A DNA stretch of 45,069 nt. It comes from Brevinematales bacterium. GTDB lineage: Bacteria; Spirochaetota; Brevinematia; Brevinematales; Thermospiraceae. Where the stretch lies: positions 1 to 45,069 of the forward strand of contig JABLXN010000013.1 in NCBI GenBank assembly GCA_013177995.1, in the 5' to 3' direction. The notes beneath the pieces are model-generated. The model was not told where the DNA came from. It made no database searches and saw only the letters and a program-made list of their open reading frames with translations. Each line of letters begins with the position of its first letter. Within the stretch, counting starts at the first letter, position 1. This document shows positions 7,301 through 15,300 of this stretch, piece by piece. The position numbers and the translations under genes are program-made.

Positions 7301-9346
7301 TTATTTTTTCTTTTGCCTTTGTTCCTGAAGTTTCAGGGCGGTGTGGGCCATCCAGAGGGTAATATAGGCCCGGAAGGCGTCCTTGTTATGGATTTTTTCG
7401 ATGAATTTCTCTGTGCGCATGATATTGCTTATCTCATGCTGGACAACAGAGGCGTCAATGTGCTTGAGGAAACGAAGTCGACTGAGGATTTTGCTGTGAA
7501 CAAGATCAAAGTTGTCTTTTTTGGCTTCGGCGCTTAGGGTTTTGTTCCATTTGTCTCCAAGATTTTTGAGAACCTCTTCGACTGGTTCGCGTCCAGCGAT
7601 GGAACGAATGAGATCGGCAAGAGATTCTTCGTTTACTTTGGTGTTTTTTGTGGATTTTTCCACATCAGAGAGGGAAACATAACTTTCCTGTTTTTTGTCC
7701 TTGTGCGATTTGGTTGCGGCAAGCCATTCGCTCATTTCTTTTTTCTCAGCGAGGGCTTTGGTTATAGCCTCGTCCATCTTTTTGCCAAAAAGTCCAAAGA
7801 ACCACTGGAAGGGCTTGACAAGAACATTGAGAAAGAACTCCACAAAATTGAAAGGCATATTGTATTCGGCAAGTTTCACAAGGTCTTCGTAGGAGATGCG
7901 GAGAATTTCATCAAGAGGACGTCGGACGGGATGGGAAATATCATCCATATTCTCAAAGAAACGAAGGGCTTCTGGTTTGATGGCAGCGTTTTTTTGCACA
8001 TGGTAATAAAGAAACTGAAAAAGAAGCGGGGTATTGTTGAGAAGGTCGGCAAGCATATCATTTTTCTCTTCGACCAGCTCCTGAAGGTAAATCACAAAGA
8101 GTTCTTTGGTTTTCATAAAGGGCATACGGAGAAAGTCTGAAGGCCTATCTTCGGCCTGTCGTTCGAGGTTTTGTTTGATATCAAGGGCAATACTATCAAG
8201 AAGGTCAAGAAAAATTCTCAAAAAATGGCTTCTGTGGATGTATCTCACCTCCCCATTGAGACGAAACACAAAAATAGCAGGAGGGAGTCCTTCCTTTTCC
8301 GGCACGGTATAGGTATCAAGAAACTCCTTGACCAAGTCAATGTAGTCATTCTCCTTGAAGGCCCTGAGAACAGAACTTTTGTCGCGAAATCCTAATACCT
8401 GTCTATGGGAGAAGGGAACGGCGTATCGTTCAAAGATCTGAAGGATGGCGTGCATGGCCTGTTTTCGGAAGTCTTCTTTCTTCTCAGCCTGTTGTCCCAA
8501 GAAGGTAAAAGCCTGGAGTATCCATCCTATCTGGAAGAGAAGATTTTCTTTCTTGGGATCGACACTGGTGATAACCTGGTGACAGAAGGCCTGGAGAAGG
8601 GAGACATCCTTTTGTAGCCAGGTAAAAAACTGCTCGACATTTTCTATAGAGGGCATGGTGGCTTTGTGGATCTGGCGCATCTTGTTGACAAAGAGGGCAA
8701 AAATGTTTGGCTGGGTCTGAAAAATACGGTCAAGCCTTTCCCAGGCGATCTTTGGAAGAGAGGCAAAATCCTCAGCAGGGACAACCATGTCTGTTTCATT
8801 CGGGAACTTGACTACCACAATGAGATCTTGCTGGTTTTTGAATTCTTCCACCAGTCCTGTGGAGAGGGTCTGAATATCAACTTCACGGACATACTCTGAG
8901 GTGCGGACATCGGGGGGGAGAGTTTCTCTGGTGGGAAACGGTTTGGGATTGGAGACAGCGGGAAGATAAAGAGCGTTTCGAAGGGATACCACGATAGGGA
9001 TGATTTTGTTGGCCGGGTCCCGGGGATCCTGGAGAGTAAAGCCGATAACTTTGCCATTTTCTTGAATGGGGGAAAGATAGAGGTTTTTGTAGAGGGTCTT
9101 GTAAACCTCTTGCAGCGTAGCAAGCATCTGCTGTTCATTCTGGAGGTTACGGTTATTGATTTGTACGGCATAGGTGTAGAGTTCTTTGTAGAAGGGTTTG
9201 AGCAGGATTTGAGAGGTGTTATATTTTTCAGCATAGCGGCAGATACCTACAAAGAGATCTACCTCATCTTTGCTCGAGATTCCCATGCTATGGGCCAGTT
9301 CAATCTGTCTTGCCTCGTCTGCTCGAATCCACTCAGGAAATCGCAT
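7301..9346 (-). CDS. Hypothetical protein, 681 residues, no recognised family
   Basis: A long, probably soluble protein with no signal peptide and no clear membrane segment; the most hydrophobic stretch, about residues 525-545 ('FVEFFLNVLVKPFQWFFGLFG'), is amphipathic. It is largely helical by composition. The region 560-595 is Lys/Ser/Glu-rich and looks like a flexible linker between a large N-terminal part and a C-terminal helical domain ending in Lys-rich residues. I recognise no motif. The ATG at 9346 has GAGG 6 bases upstream and a very good promoter at 9373-9401. It is monocistronic, with family A copies at both ends (A2 behind it, A3 just upstream of its promoter). It is possibly specific to spirochaetes, but I cannot tell without a database search. 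Confidence 0.75.
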   Translation of the reverse strand: MRFPEWIRADEARQIELAHSMGISSKDEVDLFVGICRYAEKYNTSQILLKPFYKELYTYAVQINNRNLQNEQQMLATLQEVYKTLYKNLYLSPIQENGKVIGFTLQDPRDPANKIIPIVVSLRNALYLPAVSNPKPFPTRETLPPDVRTSEYVREVDIQTLSTGLVEEFKNQQDLIVVVKFPNETDMVVPAEDFASLPKIAWERLDRIFQTQPNIFALFVNKMRQIHKATMPSIENVEQFFTWLQKDVSLLQAFCHQVITSVDPKKENLLFQIGWILQAFTFLGQQAEKKEDFRKQAMHAILQIFERYAVPFSHRQVLGFRDKSSVLRAFKENDYIDLVKEFLDTYTVPEKEGLPPAIFVFRLNGEVRYIHRSHFLRIFLDLLDSIALDIKQNLERQAEDRPSDFLRMPFMKTKELFVIYLQELVEEKNDMLADLLNNTPLLFQFLYYHVQKNAAIKPEALRFFENMDDISHPVRRPLDEILRISYEDLVKLAEYNMPFNFVEFFLNVLVKPFQWFFGLFGKKMDEAITKALAEKKEMSEWLAATKSHKDKKQESYVSLSDVEKSTKNTKVNEESLADLIRSIAGREPVEEVLKNLGDKWNKTLSAEAKKDNFDLVHSKILSRLRFLKHIDASVVQHEISNIMRTEKFIEKIHNKDAFRAYITLWMAHTALKLQEQRQKKK

Positions 9347-9372
9347 GATTTGCCTCTTTTTCTCCCACTATC

Positions 9373-9401
9373 ATATTACCATAAAAAGGGCTTTCTGTCA
9401 A
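9373..9401 (-). promoter_or_regulatory. Sigma-70-type promoter of the 681-residue hypothetical gene
   Basis: Read on the minus strand: a perfect TTGACA (9401-9396), 17 bp, then TAATAT (9378-9373). Family A copy A3 begins only 2 bases upstream of the -35 box. Confidence 0.7.
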
Positions 9402-9403
9402 AC

Positions 9404-9602
9404 GAGACTTTGCACGAATGTGCAAAGTCTCAAGAAAGTAATAGAAAACAGAAAGTAGTATAAAAATATTCCTTTCTATAATAAACAATCCTATTGTTGT
9501 GGATAAAAAAAGGCAAATAAGCCTTTGTAAACAGAAAAAGCGGGGAAGAGGGGCGTAGTCCCTGACCCAAACAGGGGAAGAAAATACCCGTGCAAGGGTT
9601 TC
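9404..9602 (+). repeat. Family A element, copy A3
   Basis: A 199-bp copy. The hairpin has 12 bp (GAGACTTTGCAC, loop GAAT, exact complement at 9420-9431): one base is missing from each arm compared with other copies, so pairing stays perfect. The right end is CCGTGCAAGGGTTTC. No matching flanks are seen. It fills the space between the promoter of the 7301-9346 gene and the end of the penicillin-binding protein gene. Confidence 0.78.
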
Positions 9603-9609
9603 AGAGTAT

Positions 9610-11919
9610 TCATTCTTCTATTACAAGAATGGTGATATGTTTTCTCTGGTTTTTTGAGACGGCTTCGATGGAGTGTTTTCCAGCTTCTAAGGTCCAGAAG
9701 AGCCGTCTTCCCCTTCCAATCTCTTTCCCGTCACAGAACCAGGTGATCTCTTCTCCCGTGGCTTCGAGGGGGATGGCCTGGGATTCTCTTGCGATGTTGG
9801 GGTCAATTCCAAAAACGGCTCCGTCGGAGGGGAAAAGGATAGAAAGTTCTGTGGCCTTATGGGTCTCAATACCCTTTTCCCTTGCCCATGATTGGTATTG
9901 AGGGGGAACAAAAAGCCTTCCCGTCGTATCGTGCCAGGTGCAGAACTCTTGAGGGAGATTATCGGGGGTATATATTTCCTGAAGGGTATGGGGACATCCT
10001 TCATGGGCAATCATCCCTGAGAGGGCGCAGATTTGCTGGGTGACAAGATGGAGGTTTTCAGCACGAAAAGGGGGAAATGGAAACCCCTTATTCCAGAGAA
10101 AAAGCTCAATGTTTCGCAGGATTTTGCCGGCTCCAGCGACAGAGGCAAGATCTTTCATGGGTTCATTGTAGAGATTGCCTACCCACACCGCCGTGGTGAG
10201 AAAGGGAGTATAGCCCACCACACAGTTATCACGAAAGTCCTTGGTTGTTCCTGTTTTCACAGCGACAGGGAAGGGAAAATAAATGGGAGAGGCATTTCCA
10301 AAGGCGGGGATCTTGTAGGCAGGTTCAGAAAGGATATGAGAGATAAGAAAGGCGCTTTCAGAGGAAATTACCTGTTTTGGAGAAGGATTGGTCATGGTGA
10401 TGGTTTTTCCGTTGACAAACATAATGGAAGAAAGGCTACGGACGGGTGTATAGTATCCCCCGTTGGGAAATATGGTATACCCTTGCGCCAGTTCTAAGAG
10501 GGAGATGTCGGCATTGCCCAGAACCAGCCCTAAGCCATAAAAGGACGGGGATCTCACCAAAGAGGTGAAGCCAATTTTTTTCAAGAAATGGTAAAAAGAC
10601 TCCATGCCGACCTTGGCTGTCACATACACAGCCGAGACATTGTAGGAGGAAGCTAAAGCCACGCCAAATCGAACAGGGCCATGATAGGTACGGGTGAAAT
10701 TCTTGGGTATATAGCGGCCAATAGCCGAAGGGAATTCGGTGTACATGTCGGGGATGATGCTTGAGGCATGAAAAAGCCTTTTTTCTAAAGCAAGGGCGTA
10801 GGCAAAGGGTTTCATTACAGAGCCTACCTGCTTACGGATCAGGGTCGCGTTAATCTGGCCTTTGTTTTCGTCGAAGAAATCAAGAGAGCCTATCATCACC
10901 CGGAGTTCGGAAGTGGGATTATCAATCATCACCACAGCGGCATGTTTGGCGTTGTACTGCTCAAGGTCTTTCATCACCTCAGAGACAATCGGGAGAAGGT
11001 TGGTGTAGAGCACAAGATCAAAAGTGGTGTGAATGGCACTTATGGTTTCTGCTTTCGTGTATTTTTTGGCTTCTTTGAGGGCGTAGAGACAGAAAAGGGG
11101 GGCATAGATCCGCTCTTCCATGGGCAGGACACTCAGCATGGTATTGGTGTAGAGAGCCATCTGCTCAGCAGAAATAGCTATAGCCTTTGCTCTATAGGCT
11201 CTGGTGAGAAGGTCCTGGGCCCGATAGCTGAAGAGAATCCCTGATCGATAGGGCTGGTAACGGGTAGGGGCGGGCACAATCCTGATGAGGGCGGCCATCT
11301 CAAGTTCGGTGAGTTTGTCTATGGTTTTTCCGAAATAGACTTCGGCGGCTTTGCCAAAACCATAGATATTGTTGCCCAAAAAAACACTGTTGATATAGGT
11401 TTCAAGGATCTCCTGTTTGGTGAAATGGAGTTCAAGACGATAAGCTTCAATGATTTCGGTGAGTTTGGAAAAGAGGGTGTTTCGCATTTTCCCCCGACGA
11501 AGGCGAACAAGTTGCTGGGTAATGGTGGAGCCCCCTGAAACAATGCGTCCTGCTTTCAGGTTCTGGGACATGGCTCTGACAAGGGAGAGGGGACTCCAGC
11601 CAGTGTGTTGAAAGAAACGTTTATCTTCAGAGAAAAGAAGAAGAGAAAGAAAATTGGTAGGAACTTTTTCAAGGGGGACAAAGGAAGAGAATCCTCCGTT
11701 TTCTTTGGTGATCTCCATCAAAAGAAGATGGTTTCTATCATAGACTTTGATACTCTTTCGGGAAAAGGACAAAAGATAGTCTGAAGGGTAGGGCCAGAGA
11801 AGATAGAGAACCAGGCTTCCTAAGAAGGCGAAAAGAAGAAAAAAATGATGGATGAAAAAGAAGTGGAAGAGTTTTTTTGCGCTGGTAAGTCCCTGGGGAA
11901 AAATCATCTTTTTTTTCAT
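9610..11919 (-). CDS. pbpC: Penicillin-binding protein 1C (glycosyltransferase/transpeptidase)
   Basis: A bifunctional peptidoglycan synthase of 769 residues, inner-membrane anchored by one segment near the N-terminus ('FFLLFAFLGSLVLYLLW'). The GT51 glycosyltransferase motifs are present in order: EDKRFFQHTGW, GGSTITQQLVR, and ETYINSVFLGNNIYGFGKAAEVYFGK (interrupted here as ETYINSVFLG / NIYGFGKAA). The transpeptidase domain has SVMK (nucleophile Ser about 367), SYN, and KTGTTKD (about 555). The last 90 residues match the C-terminal BiPBP_C domain typical of PBP1C. I chose the ATG at 11919 (GGAG 6 bases upstream, promoter just before it) over an open-frame start at 11976, which would lie upstream of the promoter. 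It is divergent from the alpha-2-macroglobulin gene, a known partner of PBP1C in many bacteria. Confidence 0.93.
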   Translation of the reverse strand: MKKKMIFPQGLTSAKKLFHFFFIHHFFLLFAFLGSLVLYLLWPYPSDYLLSFSRKSIKVYDRNHLLLMEITKENGGFSSFVPLEKVPTNFLSLLLFSEDKRFFQHTGWSPLSLVRAMSQNLKAGRIVSGGSTITQQLVRLRRGKMRNTLFSKLTEIIEAYRLELHFTKQEILETYINSVFLGNNIYGFGKAAEVYFGKTIDKLTELEMAALIRIVPAPTRYQPYRSGILFSYRAQDLLTRAYRAKAIAISAEQMALYTNTMLSVLPMEERIYAPLFCLYALKEAKKYTKAETISAIHTTFDLVLYTNLLPIVSEVMKDLEQYNAKHAAVVMIDNPTSELRVMIGSLDFFDENKGQINATLIRKQVGSVMKPFAYALALEKRLFHASSIIPDMYTEFPSAIGRYIPKNFTRTYHGPVRFGVALASSYNVSAVYVTAKVGMESFYHFLKKIGFTSLVRSPSFYGLGLVLGNADISLLELAQGYTIFPNGGYYTPVRSLSSIMFVNGKTITMTNPSPKQVISSESAFLISHILSEPAYKIPAFGNASPIYFPFPVAVKTGTTKDFRDNCVVGYTPFLTTAVWVGNLYNEPMKDLASVAGAGKILRNIELFLWNKGFPFPPFRAENLHLVTQQICALSGMIAHEGCPHTLQEIYTPDNLPQEFCTWHDTTGRLFVPPQYQSWAREKGIETHKATELSILFPSDGAVFGIDPNIARESQAIPLEATGEEITWFCDGKEIGRGRRLFWTLEAGKHSIEAVSKNQRKHITILVIEE

Positions 11920-11937
11920 CGGCAACTCCAGGGGGAT

Positions 11938-11966
11938 AGTATACATGAGAAGGAGGAAAAAATCAA
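11938..11966 (-). promoter_or_regulatory. Promoter of the pbpC gene
   Basis: Minus strand: TTGATT (11966-11961), 17 bp, TATACT (11943-11938). It excludes translation starts upstream of about 11930 and supports the ATG at 11919. Confidence 0.6.
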
Positions 11967-12026
11967 TTTGAACCACGAAGAGCTTTGTGAAGAATGAAAA
12001 AGAAAGTGTTTTGAGATTTTTCTTCT

Positions 12027-12055
12027 TTGACAGGGAGATTTTTTTGCCTTATGAT
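12027..12055 (+). promoter_or_regulatory. Strong promoter of the alpha-2-macroglobulin gene
   Basis: TTGACA (12027-12032) and TATGAT (12050-12055) with a 17-bp spacer, followed by AAGGAGG before the ATG at 12085. It is back to back with the pbpC promoter, about 60 bp away. Confidence 0.75.
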
Positions 12056-12084
12056 AAAAACGATGTCAAGATAAGGAGGTTTTT

Positions 12085-12279
12085 ATGAAAAAGTGGATGG
12101 GGTTTTGTTTTCTTTTCATGGTATCGATGTTTGCGAATGAACTCCCCTTGAATCTTACGTATTGGGATCTTTCTTCTTCACGGCCTGTTGTGTTGACACT
12201 GGTTTTTTCAGAAGCGGTGGTGGGGACAAAAGATGTGGCGTCTATGAAAGAAGAACTCTCAAGAAAGGTTTTTTTTTGA
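12085..12279 (+). CDS. Alpha-2-macroglobulin, N-terminal fragment before a frameshift
   Basis: These 64 codons carry the signal peptide (MKKWMGFCFLFMVSMFA, probable cleavage before NE) and the beginning of the mature protein. The frame then meets TGA immediately after a run of nine T (12269-12277). With eight T the frame would pass directly into the large open frame that follows, through 'KVFFDFSPKLNYTLQV', giving one 1843-residue protein. The promoter and the AAGGAGG site belong to this fragment, so it is the true start of the gene. Unlike E. coli YfhM there is no lipobox Cys, so the product would be soluble in the periplasm rather than a lipoprotein. Confidence 0.8.
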   Translation: MKKWMGFCFLFMVSMFANELPLNLTYWDLSSSRPVVLTLVFSEAVVGTKDVASMKEELSRKVFF

Positions 12280-12382
12280 TTTCAGTCCGAAGCTGAACTA
12301 CACCCTTCAGGTCATAGATGAGAAAACCGTTGCTCTCACCATCAAGGATACCCTTCTTCCTGCAAAACGCTACTACCTCACC

Positions 12383-15300
12383 GTGAAAACAACAGAAAAG
12401 GCCATGCAGCAATTTACCATAGGGGGCAAAATCTTCCGTGCAAATACCCCTCTCTTTTTTGAAACACCCAAGCAAAGCGTGTCTTCGGCAACAAGAGCCT
12501 CTCGTCTTCCGGATAGTGAAATACGGCTTTTCTTTTCTCTTCCTGTGGATCTCAAAAATCTTGAGAAGGTGATAAAAATTACGCCTTCTATCACCTTTTC
12601 TATGATGTATGTCACCAACCGTGGGAGGATCTTTTCCAACGAGGTGGTGATCTATCCCCGAGGGGAAAAGACCAATACCCTGTACACCCTCACGATTGAC
12701 AGGTCTCTTACCCCTGTGGGTGGAGAGCTTCCGATGGCAGAGGATTTTCGTTTTTTTTACAAGACGTATGAGCCTTTTACGGTGGAGAAAATTTTTTTAG
12801 CAGAAGAGGATAGAGAATACGAATCTTATGGGGGCAATACCATTGTGATAAAATTCAACAATGGTATCGCCGATATACCGGATGAAATGTTGCGAAGATG
12901 GGTTACGGTAAGCCCTGCTGTGAGCTTTCTTTCTTTTGAAAAGGATGACAATGTCTTGTATCTGAGGGGGAATTTTGTTCCTTATCAGAGGTATAACCTC
13001 TCTATTCAGTCCTTTCTTCGGGATGAGTTTGGACAGACATTGGGGAGAGAGGTTTCCTATTCTTTTCAGGCGACACCCTCTCCTTCCTATGTGTATGTTC
13101 CAACGGGGTATCTCATCATGGAAAATTACCTTGCCAATCTTCTTTCTCTCAAGACCATCAATATTGAGGGGATTTCTTTTTCGTATGTTTCGCTTACCAA
13201 TCCGATGGAGATAGCTAAGTTTCTTCTGGAAAGGAACCCCGCCGAAATGATTGACAAATTGGCTCAGGAGAAAAAGGAGTTTCAACTTCCTGAGAAATGG
13301 AATAGTTTTGAGATTTACAAAATTCCTCTCAAGAGGTATCATCCTTCAGATGAAGGGTTTCTTCTTTACAAGGTGCAGGTGAAAAGAAGGACTCCTGCTT
13401 CAAAGTATGCCTGGACGCCACAGGCCTATTACGGCTATATCCAGTTTACGGATATTTCGGCAACATTCAAAGAAGGGCCCTGGGGAAATATGATCATCGT
13501 ACGCTCGCTAAAAAATAATGCCCCTGTGAGTAATGCGAAGGTGTATGGATATGATACCAACACTCGGCGATGGGTTCTCGCAGGGGTGACAAGCAGGGCA
13601 GGAATCCTTCTTGAGACGAATGTGCTTTCTTTTCTCTATATGGTGGAAAGTGAAAAAAGCCGATTCTATATCTCATCTTCTTACCATCATAGTTCTCAGG
13701 TTCAGTATGGGTATGAGGGATATAGTGAGAAGCCAGGGTGTCTTGTTTTTTCTGATCGGTATCTCTATCAGCCAGGTGAGAGGGTTTTCCTCAAGGGGAT
13801 TTACCGTTTCCGGTATAAGGACACATGGGTCATAGAACCAAAAAGGAAAGGGGCTTTTCGGGTAGAGGTCTATAACTCAAGAGATGAGATGATAGCGAAA
13901 ACGAACTTTTTTTCAACATCAAAGGGGAGTTTCGATTTCTGGGTGGATATTCCAAAGGATGCCCCAACAGGGGAGTATGGTGTCAGGATTTTCTTTGAGG
14001 GGGATGAGCGATATAAAGAGAGTTGGTACAGTTCTTTTCAGGTGGAAGAGTTTCGGCCGGCCAGGGCAGAGATGCGTATTCAGGCCAATAAGCCCCTCTA
14101 TCTCACAGGGGAAAAGATGAAGCTTGATCTGATAGGGTGGTATCTTTTTGGGGCTCCTGTGGGGAATTCGGTGAATTATACCGTATCGTTTCGCTCGTCT
14201 CCCTATCGAAGCAAGAGCTTCCCTCTCTATACCTTTTCATCCCGGCAGTGGTGGTATGAGTATGATGAGGATGAGTATGGGGGAGATTGGTACCGCTTTA
14301 GTGAAATTGCCAGTGGAACGCTTGAACCGAATGCAGAAGGCGTGGCTTCTACCACAGTGGATCTTTCAAGTATCTGTGATGACGGCTATCTCTCTATTTT
14401 TGCCCGGACCACGCTTCCTGATGATACACCTGTTTCAGGATACAAGTCCGATATTGAGGTGAGGAAGAAGCTCCATCTTGGTATCCGGGTGCCTTCTTTC
14501 TTCCATTCTGTGAACAAGCCGTTTTCAATCTCCCTTGTAGCCCTCAATGAGAAGGACCAGGTGGTCACCAATCAGGCTGTTCTTGTGGTGACTCACCATG
14601 AATGGAAGTCTTTTCGTGTGGCGGGACACGGGGGACGTTTTCAATGGGAATGGCGGGAAGTGACCACTCCTGTTTATTCCAATCAACTGGCGATTCATCA
14701 GTCCAGTGTTTCTCTTCAACTTGAGAAGCCAGGATACTATACGGCCACTGTCTATGAAAAGGCTGGAGGTAGTCTTGTTCCGCATGGGAGAACCTGGTTT
14801 TATGCTCTTGGAGGGGGATTTTATGGCTGGAGAATTGATGATGACGAGCGAACAGAGGTTATCTCCGATAAATCAGAATACTCAGTCGGGGAAACAGCCA
14901 CCCTTCTCATTCAGAATCCATACCCTTCTGCGCGGGCAGTGATTACTGTGGAAAGGGAGAAATTTTACAAGTCGTATGAAATTCCTGCCACCAATAGTAT
15001 GCTTACCTTTACCCTTCCGATTGAGGAGGAGTATATTCCCAATATCTATGTCTCGGTGATGCTCTATACAGGACGCACAGGGACAAATAAGGTTTCTAAT
15101 GATGTGGATTATGCCCGGCCACAGTACAGGATCGGGTATGCGAATCTCCGGGTAATTCCTAAGGAAAAGACACTCTCTCTGATGATTACCACAGACAAGG
15201 AGACCTATGAGCCAAGGGAAAAGGTGAAGGCTCGTGTGCGGGTGAGGGATAGGAGTGGTAACCCAGTCAGTGCGGAGGTAACCCTTTCTGTGGCTGATAG

